A stretch of DNA of 64,000 nucleotides from Bryoerythrophyllum caledonicum (Eukaryota; Streptophyta; Bryopsida; Pottiales; Pottiaceae): the NCBI GenBank assembly GCA_963971425.1, contig OZ020525.1:22016187-22080186 (forward strand), given 5' to 3'. The stretch's first letter is position 1; every line of letters begins with the position of its first letter. Under the pieces are notes generated by a model. It saw only the letters and a program-made list of their open reading frames with translations, was not told where the DNA came from and did not search any database. Shown in pieces: positions 45,088 to 55,804 of the stretch. Both the position numbers and the translations under genes were made by a program.

Positions 45088-46790
45088 TTGACTTTCTTGA
45101 ATAGGGCGTTCAAGAATCACTTGGGGGTGAAGCCCGAGTACGTGAAGTCTAAAGAGTTCATGAAGCAACCCAAGATGTTGCAGACCTTGAAGAAGGTAGT
45201 TCTGAGGTGTTTTTTGAGGGAACTAGTTGACAATGGTGCGTTGCAGACACGGGAGTTGCCCATCCGGTTCAAGAAGTAGATTAATACTACTATCCACAAG
45301 GACTGCATCTTCACCGACTCGCAATTGTGGCGCTTTATTTGTTATCACCTAGCTCAATGCTCCTCGTACTTGGAGCTCCGTGACACTATTCCAACTCTGG
45401 AAAATGAGGTGGAGTACAAGGGGTCTTGCGATGCTTTGGCTTTGCGGTTTCAAACGAGCGTTGCAATCAGCTCTTCTATTCTAGTGATAGAGGAGCCCAA
45501 GCTTACTGAGAAGGCAAAGGCAAAGGCAGCGGAGCGCCCAATAAAGATTGCAGCCAAGGCGACAGAGTGGACGGCCGCACGATTGGAGAAAGAGACTGCA
45601 AAGAAAGAGCAAAAGGATACGATTCTTAGGAACAAGTAGCTCGTGGTGATGGTAGCAAAGGAAGGGCCCAAGAAGAAGCTTTTGGTGGTTGATCTGGGAG
45701 CATTTTTGTAGCTAGTGCCACCTGTGTTGACCACGTTTAGCGTTTCTCCATTAGCCAGAATTCGGCCTGGAGCTTACGTGGTGAAGCCTTTGCAGACGAT
45801 CTATTCTATTCCCGTGGTGGAGCATGTTAAGTCTAGCATCAACGTTGAGGTACTGTGCCACAACGCCCTCTCCATCTTTGCTGAGTTCGATAGTGTTGCA
45901 TCTTTGGAGGATGTTCCACCGGTTTGGAGGGACATGGCAGAGTGGTTGAAGGCCCATGGTGGATCAAGGACGCAATACTTGAACGAGGATCCATCCGAGG
46001 ACGGGTTAGCCGACTTGTTTGTATTTGACGTCCTGGAGGACTTGCCCGTCCTAAGTATCGAGGGTGGTATTATGGTCCCGTTGTGGAACATGCTTTCCAC
46101 AGTACCAACCACAAACGGCAAGCAAGAATCCCCTTGGATTCAGAAGTGCTTTGAGCTCGTGATGGAGTTCCTTTGCGATGGAGGGCAATCATTGGGTTTT
46201 TCCTAGATTCGAGGTTCATTTCTAATGAACTGGTTTTTTAGGCATCGTGGGCGGATTTCTAAGAGGAAGGAAAGTGGTTTGCCATCAATGGACTTCCCCT
46301 CTTCTCCGACGCATGCCCAGGCGGCACGCACAAGACCTTCATGGTCAAGTGCTTTGTGAGGAAGACCAATCTGCCATTTCCATTTGTCTTCAACGACATA
46401 ATGGAGCTTCTGGCAGACATTAGGATTGAGTTATTGACTGACGACCATTTCACCAACTTCATTACCCATGACTCACTCACGTCGAGGGCCTCCACGGGAA
46501 CACCATGGTGGGGTGCAAGAGAGAAGTCCCACAACCTCATGGAGGCTCTCATCGATCTTTGTATGAAGGAGGATGAGATTGTGATGGACCTCACGGCATC
46601 TACGGGTTGATATCTAACTTTCTCTAATTATTTTTCGTGGTTTCATAATTCTAACTGTAACCTCTACTGTTTTCTACATTTTTTCTAGGCGCATCCGTAA
46701 GGGCTTGCAAGGGCCTCAAGCGCCATATCCTTGCCTTGGAGGCGGACAAGGATATGGTTGACGAGGTGTTGTTACCTTTTTTCCCCTCAC
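45088..46790 (+). pseudogene. Decayed gene with beta-class N4/N6 amino-methyltransferase C-terminal motif
   Basis: From 45088 one frame stays open through three TAG codons (45277, 45637, 45709), giving a Lys/Ala/Glu-rich coiled region and then VVEHVKSSINVEVLCHNAL. After about 46200 the reading moves to a second frame, past a TAA at 46260, with GLPLFSDACPGGTHKTFMVK. The last part reads WWGAREKSHNLMEALIDLC, then EDEIVMDLTASTG, a spliced junction (46610 to about 46689, GT...AG), then ASVRACKGLKRHILALEADKDM. That order (EKP-like box, VLDPFAGSG-like motif I, acidic residue after the next strand) matches the C-terminal half of beta-class DNA amino-methyltransferases. Motif I is altered (DLTASTG). 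Function as a working enzyme is doubtful. Confidence 0.5.
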
Positions 46791-47869
46791 AGTGGAGGTA
46801 GAGTCCGCTAATGCAGAGCTTGTGGAGGAGCCTTCTCGCAAGCAGCCGTTGGAGAATGGCAATGATGAGCCTGAGATCAAGACACTGCCAAAGAGAACTT
46901 GAAAGTAAATTCTCTTCCTTTGATGTTGATTTTTATTTTTTGTATTCTACAAAGTCGCAGCTCTAATCATTATTGTTTGGTGACGGTTCTTGCCATCATT
47001 GATGGCTTCTCCATCAATAGCTCAAGTTGGAATGTTGGCTTGCTTGGCAAGCATGTTTGTCAGTCCGGAGCAGCCGCATGTTGTGCCTGAGTATGCAGAG
47101 GCTGTCGCTGTTGCACTCGCAGCGCAACCGTCACTTCCACGTTGTCCACCAACCATTAAACGAGACTTGGGAGCGGAGGTTTTTTTGACGTAGAGGCGGA
47201 GGAGGCTAATATTGATTCAGATGATAGTGGATTAGGTAGTAGTGAACCATTTATCCACAAGGTCAGCAACAATGAATTGTCTAGAGAGGAATGGCGATTC
47301 CTCCATTTTGTTTATTTGTATTGGTTATTTTCATGAGGATTTATATTTGTGGTTATCACAGTTGCAATTGCCTCACAACACTCCTTAATTTATCATTGAC
47401 AGATGGATTAAATTATTGATAATATCGTAATTCTTACGATAGGTATAGAATTACCGCATCATGAATATTGCAATAAGTTTATAAATATTTAAAATAATCA
47501 TCTCATTTCGACGGCCATAGACGCCACTTTTATATTTAAGAAATTATAATGCACGTCGAGGTCCACATTTTCTAGTCCTTCTATAAAAAAATTCTGAAAT
47601 TTGTAAAAGTACTTTGCCTCTAACTATGGCGACAAGCGTTCTTTTTCATTCCATAATGAAACCATGTAAAAAACTGTCATAAATTCATTGCTCACAACGC
47701 ACCGCTCACAAGATAGCACGCCTGATTACAGAGACGATGGCCTCAATAGATACCCATCTTCCTCCACCTCTAAATCATGGTCTAATTTTCCCTTGGGGCA
47801 ACCTCTAGCACTTTCTATGAAGATTGTTGTGCCTAAATGACCAACCCATAGATAATCGATTGGCCTTAA
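46791..47869. other. Flank of the methyltransferase-like remnant, then AT-rich DNA
   Basis: Short acidic open segments (46807-46905 and 47190-47270) may be C-terminal exons of the preceding remnant. The remainder up to the piggyBac is AT-rich and unassigned. Confidence 0.35.
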
Positions 47870-50800
47870 CCCTTAATCGTCACCGGTGACCAAACTTGTC
47901 ACTGAGGAAGGAAAAAACGGTTTTGGGGGGCGGAGCGGTCATCGGGTGCCAATGTCGGGGTTGTACACCCCTGGCATTTTCGGGAGAGGATTCCGATGCT
48001 GCATCCCGATTGCCTGCTCGTTCGATGTGCTGCCGGAGCGAGATTCTGGAGAGGGTGCCTGCGACCTTTTCTTCATTGCTTGAGTGCAGTCGCCTGCTGC
48101 GGAGAGGGTGAGACGGGCAAGGAGGGGCGGAAACCCTGGTACAAAATTTGAGAGGCGGGTTGTCCTATTTCGCAAAGGTGGGCTGGTTTTGAAGGCCGGT
48201 CAAGAGCGGGTTTGACTTGGCAATCGCGGGACAAAGGGCCTGGCAGTTGCCTTCACGGGGCTGTGAACAGCGGTGAGTGTCGTTGGGCGCTTTCTTCAAC
48301 GTTTTCTTCTTTTTTGGGTTGTCACTGCAGTTTGGCCATTGGTGAAGGATGGGTGTCGATAAACGCAGTAGCCGTTTGAAGATAGAGAGGGAGATTCGGA
48401 GGTGGTTGCAAGAGGATTTAGGGTGCTTTCAAGACATTGTTGCCAATGAACTGTGTTTGATGCTTGATGAGAGTCACCTTGCTTCGAAGCCAAGACCTAA
48501 GAGCGTTGTGTGGCCTTCTAATCCTCTTGGTAGGAACTAAAGATTTTTGTTCAGACATTTAGTAGCAAAGCAGTTAGGGTGGGTTGAGAGAAAACCATTT
48601 CCTAATTTGTTGAATACCTTGTTGAAAGAAGAGTGGTGGCCTGATACTGAAGAGAGCCAAGACCAGTCTAAATCTGTTGTAAGCAGCAGAGTCATGGAAG
48701 GTGCTCTTATAGTTCGTAAGAGGGAGTCCCTGCCATCGCGTCGAAGGCCGAATACCATCGTAACGGTGCGTACGGAAGTCAGCGGAGGGGGGGTTTCGAC
48801 CTGCCGGTGAGGATCCAGACCGTGGTGGAGGTCGGAGGACCCAGTCGCCGTTGAGTGAGGCAGCGGCTCACGGTGTGGGACGGCACTGTCGATGCGCCGC
48901 AAGCGCCCGAGGCGCCTGCAGGTGTCGCAGGTTTGTCGACTGGCAGAGTCGCGCCTGGCGCCAGGGGTGTTGTTGTGGGTCGGAGGCCCCCATCGCCGTC
49001 GATTGCTGCGGTTCACGGCGGGGGCGCGGTGACTGCGAGGGGTGCTGTCGGAGGGGTGTTGTCGCCGCCGGCTGCGAGGGGCGGTGGGGGAGGGCGACGC
49101 GGTCGAAGCAGGGCAACTGCGAGGTCGACTGCACACTCTCCAAGTAAGCGAAACTCAACTCAACCTCAATCTCTACACTCAAATCACTGTGAGAGTGGGG
49201 AGAGTTCTCATCATGTACATTTGCTTGATCAGGAGGACCTACAAGTGACGTCATGTGAATTGGATGAATTGTTGGATTTGGTGAACAGCCGTGTAGGGGG
49301 GGATTTAGATTCGCAAGGTTTGGTTGATTTCGAAAATGTGTTGAAGATGCGTAGTAGAAATGTCGATTGTGGTCTGATGGGCAATTGAATGTGCCATCTT
49401 CACAATATGATCTTGGATTTCGAGGAAAGACTGTGATTGTCCCTATAAATGAGATACTGTTGCTTGACATCGATCCCGACTCTCCATGTTCTAATTTGAT
49501 TGAATTTTGGGGTATTGTGGTGCATGATAGCTTTGATGTAGTGCATGGTATTCAAATGCTCACTATGAATTTTTATGGGCCTTGGGGGACTTTTGTGTTG
49601 CCAGAACCCGTGTGTGTAGTTGTTGAGGATGGTCAACCAAGTAGTGTGCCACTTGTTCAAATTTGGGGTGGTATTGTGCCCGATTCTTTGGATGATGAAG
49701 GAAGTGATAGCGGTGTTAGTACAAGCGATGATGAGTATTTCCCACATGATAGTGAAAGCGAAGATGAGACGGCGGAGAAGTCAAACTCTATGGTGTTGAC
49801 TCCCAATACTAAAAAGTGGTTGCTTAGCGGGGGTGAGATGCGCAATGAAATTGGGTTAGGCTCTGATGATTATGAAAAAATTTGTAATATGTCTGAGAAG
49901 GAGAGGTTTAGTGAGTCAATGTGGAACTCCACATTGACTCAATTGCCTAATGTGGAGTTCCTTGGTGAGCATGAGGGATTTAGCCATGCCACTTTGGGTT
50001 GCATTGAACCTCTACAGTTTTTCTCATTATTTTGGCCTCTTTCAATTTTGAGAAGGATTTGTAGGCAAACTAATTTGTATGCAACAAGTGTGGATGAGAA
50101 TGTAAGAAGCAAGGGTGGCAATCGGTGGACACCTTTGGTAGTGTCCGAATTACGAGCGTGGTTTGGAGTGCTCATGGTGATGGCGTTGAAGAAGGTACCA
50201 CAAACGCACTTACATTGGTCTAAAAACGATGAGGTATGGAGAACTCCCGCCATTGTGAAATGCATGAGTCGTACACGTTTCTAGTCTATTTTGCGATGTG
50301 TGCACTTGGTTGACAATGAAAGAATAGTGCAAGATAAATCAGACCTGGCGTATAGCAAAATTTCTAAGACACAATGGCTTGTAGATGACTTCAATGTTTT
50401 GTGCTCTCAAATGTGGGATGCCGAGAAAACTTGACTGTGGATGAAATGATGGTACCATATACGGGGAAGTATTTGCCTAAACAGCAATACATGAAGGCAA
50501 AGCCTACCCAATATGGTATCAAAATATGGTGTTTGGCAAATAGTGTATCAGAATATGTTCAACGCATGGAAGTGTATTGTGGTGCATCGACGTCGGAAGA
50601 TTATAACCATGCTACAGGGTTCAAAATAGTGAACCAATTGATGCGTGGCCATGAAGGTAAAGGTCACATCGTAACTTGTGATAATTTTTTTACTAGTCCT
50701 AATTTGTTTTGGTGTCTATTACAAAAAGGCATATATGCAACATGTACATGTAGATCTAACCGTATTGGTTGGCCTAACGCACTCACTATAAACTCACGAA

Positions 50801-52320
50801 CTGGGAGTAGGGGTCAATTGTGGTTTAGAATGCATGCTAGTGGTAGAATGGCAGCCATTTGTTGGTTTGATAATAAACCAATGACCTTATTGTCTACTGT
50901 ATTCTCTCCCTTCGATGCCAATGGCCAAGTCTATATTTCTAGATGGCATAATGGAGAGTTTGTTTCGGTGCCTTGTAGTCCCATACTGATCCACTATCAG
51001 GAAACAATGAGGGGAGTAGATGTCCAAGATCAACTACGAGGATACTATAGCGTGCAACGAAAAGACTACAAATGGTGGCACCGTATCCTATTTCATATTT
51101 TAGATACTTCTTCTGTGAATTCATACATCATTTACAAATCACATATGGCTCATTTTGGTAAGAAGTGTCTAAGCCATGTCAAGTTCAATTTGGTTGTTGC
51201 TAATGCGTTGATGGCAGGCTATTCACCACGTGAGCTCCCAAGGACCACGGTTGTTGATGCGGCGGTACCAAATCCCACCAAATTGCATTACACAGAGAAA
51301 TGGGTTGGAGATAAACGTAAGAGGCAAAAATGTGTAGTGTGTGACAAAAAAAGGCAATGGTATTGTCCAACATGCAACAAACCTATGTGTATGGGGGAGT
51401 GCTTCGTGGCTTATCATTCTAGGCGCCTTTGATGTTCATACTAGGTAATAGATATATTTTGGGAATTATTTTCACATTTTTTCCTTACTCATTTTTACTT
51501 AGCTACTTTATTATTTTATTTTAGCACTTGAATGTGCATTAATTTGATGTTTAGAATGGGGGGAGTAGGGGTCCAATGCCACAGATTGGGTGGCTCCTTA
51601 GGTTCAATTCTTGGGATTGGAGTTCTGGTGGGTTGCTTCTAAAATTTGTTGGGGTGTGTGAGCCCTGGACCACGACCTGGCTGCTAGGGTGTGTGCGCCC
51701 TCGCCTGGCTGCTGGGGTGAATGCGCCCTGGCCGTTGAGGCTGCGAGGGCCTGACACGGCCTGGCTTCGCCCGCCTGACCTGCCTGACAGGGCCTGGAAA
51801 GGCCGGGCCGGCCCTCCCGATCAGGCTGCCCAACCCCACGGCTGCCAACGTGGCCTGCTCGGCCTGAGCTTGCCCCACCGGCCTGGTCAGCAACTGCGAG
51901 GCTGGGCAGGGGGCCAGAAACCCTGCTTTCCCCCTTTGACCAGGCCATGACCTGGCCTTTCAAAGTTATTTTTTTATCAAAAAATAAAAATAAAAATAAA
52001 AATTGTTGTTTATTCTTACATCCTCTCCCTTGGATGCCAATTTCCACAAAATATGACCCAAGAGAAAAAAAACTAAAAATGCAAAATGGTAATTTTCACT
52101 CATGCCCGGCAACCACAACATTTTTTTCTCAACGGTGCCATTTTCCGAGATTTTACCCGTTGTGATTGATTTTTTTGCGTTGGAATCTTCACCAAGTTAC
52201 CTCGACATTCACCGTTTCCGATTTTCAAAATTGTTTTATCTTCAGTGCGAAATTATGGCCAGAAGACAATGAGGTTGCATTCCTCTCCTATTTGTGGAAA
52301 ACGAGGATGTCAATTAAGGG
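47870..52320 (+). mobile_element. piggyBac transposon, both ends present, TTAA duplication
   Basis: TTAA at 47866-47869 and 52321-52324. The left end CCCTTAATCGTCACCGG and the right end read inward, CCCTTAATTGACATCC, share CCCTTAAT. The 4451-bp interior encodes a piggyBac transposase that is now broken. The GC-rich stretch 51660-51950 near the 3' end differs in composition from the rest and may be a secondary insertion or a captured fragment. Confidence 0.88.
48349..51432 (+). pseudogene. piggyBac transposase, frameshifted and nonsense-interrupted
   Basis: An N-terminal segment opens at ATG 48349 and is broken by TAA (48538) and TGA (48808). An acidic region (about 49690-49780) precedes the DDE domain. 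TAG at 50282 falls in SRTRF-x-SILRCVHLVDN where piggyBac proteins read through, and a frameshift follows near 50420. From 50401 the core is long and clean: NLTVDEMMVPYTGKYLP (Asp 1), HIVTCDNFFTSPNLF (Asp 2), then GVDVQDQLRGYYSVQ (later Asp). The C-terminal cysteine-rich zinc domain CVVCDKKRQWYCPTCNKPMC ends the protein, stop TGA. These are the defining piggyBac features. The copy is not translatable as one protein. Confidence 0.9.
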
Positions 52321-52947
52321 TTAAAGGGTTAAGGATTAACAATGGCAACAAGTGGTGCAACACCCCCGTATTATTACACCCACATATTATTACACCCACA
52401 ATACCCATTCACACCCACCCAGTGTGACTGCAGGGTTGCAGGTCACCTACCCAAAGTTGTGAAGGCAAGAGCTGAGCACACTCAGTTTGACTCAATCCAA
52501 GCACAGCCATGAAAGGACGTCCTGCTCCAAGAACCAGGGCCTCTTTTGCCTGGAATTGGAACTTGCCCCTGAAATGTAGACGAGCGCGACATGAAACGCA
52601 CAACAGTGACGCCACAAATGTCACGCCAAAGGGCCAACTTTAGACTACTGCGAATGAAGGCGGATCAATAATCACGCGAGGGCCGGCCAGCAAAACATCG
52701 CAACAGCCCGATCAGCGACTTCACAGCCTGCACTTCTGAGACAAGACCACATTTGTCACGCACCTTGTGCTCCCCCTTTGTGTGGTACTACATTTCTGCC
52801 TCATCCCCGCCGCACGCCCAGCTCATGTGGTAAGCACACTCCCCGTCTCCAGCCTGGTGCATTTGGTAGGATGTCGCTTGTATCTGTGGGGTTCTGATGG
52901 CGTGGGTTCTGGTTTGCAGGTGAGGAGGTGGGGGTGGTGGAGAAGAA
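52321..52947. other. SIP1 upstream region
   Basis: It lies between the piggyBac right TTAA and the SIP1 ATG. The last 150 bp are probably 5' UTR. The element's insertion about 620 bp upstream could affect SIP1 expression. Confidence 0.4.
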
Positions 52948-53775
52948 ATGGGGTTGACGAGGAAGGCGGTGGCGGATGCGTCCATAACGTTTCTGTGGGT
53001 GTTCTGCATGGCGTCGCTGGGGCCGGTGTCGACGGAGTTGGCGCCGCGGGTGGGGCTGGACGGGCCGGGGAAGGGGAAGATGTACATCGTGTTCGCGCTG
53101 GTGTCGGTGCTCATCTTCTTCTTCTCGTTCCTAGGGCAGGCGCTGGGGGGCGCTAGCTGGAACCCGACGGCGCTCGTGGCGTTTGCGTACGCGGGGGTGA
53201 GCAAGGACGATGTGTTCTCGCTGGGCGTGCGGCTGCCGGCGCAGATGGCGGGCGCCGTGGGCGGCGCGCTGACGATCCTGGAGGTAATGCCCAAGCGGTA
53301 CAAGCACATGCTGGGCGGGCCCAAGCTCAAGGTGCCGCTGCAGACGGGCGTGGCCGCGGAGACCATCCTCACGTTCACTATCACGCTCATCGTCATGTGG
53401 GCGCTCCTGCGCGGTCCCGCCAACCGCTTCGCCAGGACGGGCATCATTATCGGGTCGACCCTCGCGCTCGTCGTCGCCGGCGGGGCGTACACGGGCCCGG
53501 CCATGAACCCCGCCAACGCGTTCGGGTGGGCTTTCGTGTCCAACCAGCACACGTCGTGGGAGCACTTCGCTGTCTACTGGGCCGGGCCCATGGTCGGCAC
53601 CATCTTCGCCGTGTGGGCGTTCAAGCTGCTCTTCGGCGGCCGCTCGGGTCCCAAACCCGCCAAGAAAAAGGCGTCCGCGAAGAAGCCGAAGAAGTCTGGC
53701 AGCGCAGCGGCCAAGAGCAAGAAAGTGGACCAGGACTCCTCAGACGATGCTTCGGGTAAAGTGAAGGCGTCTTAG
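52948..53775 (+). CDS. SIP1: SIP1-type small basic intrinsic protein (aquaporin)
   Basis: Intronless 275-aa frame. A MIP channel fold with six hydrophobic segments carries the two pore half-helices: loop B SWNPTAL (NPT at residues 72-74) and loop E AMNPANAFGW (NPA at 187-189). NPT in the first box marks the plant SIP1 subfamily, ER-membrane aquaporins with a very short cytosolic N-terminus, as here. Residues 240-275 form an extended Lys/Ser-rich tail (KKKASAKKPKKSG) longer than the few lysines typical of SIPs. The start is the first ATG of the frame. Coding GC is high compared with the flanks, like the poly(A) polymerase gene downstream. Confidence 0.95.
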   Translation: MGLTRKAVADASITFLWVFCMASLGPVSTELAPRVGLDGPGKGKMYIVFALVSVLIFFFSFLGQALGGASWNPTALVAFAYAGVSKDDVFSLGVRLPAQMAGAVGGALTILEVMPKRYKHMLGGPKLKVPLQTGVAAETILTFTITLIVMWALLRGPANRFARTGIIIGSTLALVVAGGAYTGPAMNPANAFGWAFVSNQHTSWEHFAVYWAGPMVGTIFAVWAFKLLFGGRSGPKPAKKKASAKKPKKSGSAAAKSKKVDQDSSDDASGKVKAS

Positions 53776-55189
53776 GCATTGTGCTTCTGCCTCGCATTGA
53801 TTTTGTAGCTCGTGCTTCTTTTGTACAGAAACTAATTGGACGCAGTTGGTCACAAATTCTTGCACCGTGGCGGTATTGGTGTACGCCACAGCTTCAATTT
53901 TTTGTGTACAGCATGATTGGATCACTTCAATATGACGGAATGTTCTATTTGCAATTCAACATCCATGTTACCACCAATACTATGGCTCCAATTCGGATGA
54001 GACAGGTCTTTCAGTTTACGCAACTCGAACTAAAAGGCAAAGTAGGGTACATTGCAAATAAATAACCAACAGTAAAGCAGGCTATAGAGAATTAGCTCCA
54101 GACCAGAAACAATAAACAGGCCAGAGACAATGATAAGCTCGGTACACAAGCTTCAATGTCGACATATTATACGACGATCAATTTGAATTTTCGTCGCCCA
54201 AACGATCAAACACATAACTAAGACCAAGATTACCTAAGCTGCGAATACCAACCTTCCCGTCAGAGTTTGGGACACACATTATCAACAATATACGGTCCAA
54301 AAAAGGTGGAATACTTGTGCGCCCAAGTGTCCAGCAAAGGAGACTAGGCAGATCGTCAACGCAGAAATTACGTCTCCTCAAAAGAAAGACGATATACTTG
54401 TCTCTTGAGCTTGGTTACCATAGTTGGTCTTGACTCTAGTACACAACCCGTCGCCACTGGAGTCGATAACACAAACGATAAAAGCACTACCGCAATCAAA
54501 AAGGGTAAACGTTCCAAACCTGAAACAATCAGTAATCCGATAAGAGTCCGTCAACAACTGCCACCAGAAACCAAAACAACACAATGCCAAAAGATCATTC
54601 ATAGTATTATCACAAATGCACATACATGGCAAACATCTTGATATATACGGTAGGCGACAGGTAGCTCCGCATATAGAACAACTATTCCAGAAAAAAATAA
54701 TCTATGTGGAAACCAAACCCCACAGAAAACTCATTGTAAAAACAAAACAAAAAGCAACAAAATGGAATACATAGAACACATTCCAAAGACACATACCAAC
54801 CATACCCAAAAGGAAAAACACATACTCTGCAACCAATAGTCCTGTGAATTACGGTAATTATTATTGCCATTTTCAGACACCCGCACGCCCAGCACATACA
54901 TTGCACCTACAATTTCGTCTGACTACCCAGACCAAAAGTAAAATTATCATACAAATCCTACACCTACCGTAGGACCACAAACACTACAAAAGACTCTACT
55001 TGCCTCCCACTCACTCTTTTCCAGGTTCTTTTCTTTTCTGTTTTGTTTTGTTTTGTTTTCATTGCAATTCGTATACTTTCATCCAGGTGCCGCACCTGCA
55101 CATCTCAGAGCGACTCGTTAATATCAACTTGGTCCCCTCGCTCCCCGCATTATGCACGTCAACCTCTCGAGAAACCTCTGTATCTCACA
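53776..55189. other. Intergenic DNA between SIP1 and poly(A) polymerase
   Basis: The SIP1 3' UTR is followed by AT-rich DNA. No gene is supported; a run of TTTTGTTTTGTTTTG is at about 55041-55058. Confidence 0.45.
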
Positions 55190-55510
55190 AATCTCGGCCT
55201 GCCCAGGTTTAACACCACCGGCCCTCCCTACGCTCGTTCTCCCAGGACATTGCGTGATATCGGGACCCAGACCCAACTAAGCGTCTCACAAATCTCTATC
55301 TCACAAATCCCGGCCTGCCCCGGTTTGACACCACCGGCCCTCCCTACGCTCGCTCTCCCAGGACATTGCGTGATATCGGGACCCAGACCCAACTAAGCGA
55401 CTCACAAATCTCTCTATCTCACAAATCCCGGCCTGCCCCGGTTTGACACCACCGGCCCTCCCTACGCTCGCTCTCCCAGGACATTGCGTGATATCGGGCC
55501 CCAGACCCAT
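55190..55510. repeat. Three tandem copies of a 116-118-bp unit
   Basis: The unit runs ATCTCACAAATC-CGGCCTGCCC, GGTTT-ACACCACCGGCCCTC, CTCCCAGGACATTGCGTGAT and ATCGGG-CCCAGACCCAACTAAGCG. The GCCC(C/A)GGTTT block recurs at 55201, 55317 and 55435. A partial inverted copy, GATATCACACAATGTCC, lies at about 55577. Confidence 0.85.
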
Positions 55511-55804
55511 GTAAGACGCTGACCAAAATCAGCCCACACCTGTTGCTTCCCGAGGGCTGCACACTGCTGGGCTCGGATATCACACAATGTCCCGCCAGAA
55601 CCTCCTCCTCGCCACTCCAAGCCGCTTCGCCTGCCCTCCCCGTTCCTCGACTCTCCCCTCCACCTACCGCAATGGGCTCTATTCACGCATTCACACCCCT
55701 GCTCTCCTCTTCTCCGACACATCCGCCAACCCTAGGGCGTGGGAATCTCGGGCCCGACAGCCTCTCCAAATTGCATCCACAATTCCTCCCCGCTCCGCCC
55801 TCTG

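Noticed and set aside
22824..50284. TAG read as Gln (a variant nuclear code)
   Set aside because: The interruptions lie only in mobile-element genes that also carry frameshifts; the VPS26 and SIP1 frames end naturally at TAG, so the standard code fits.
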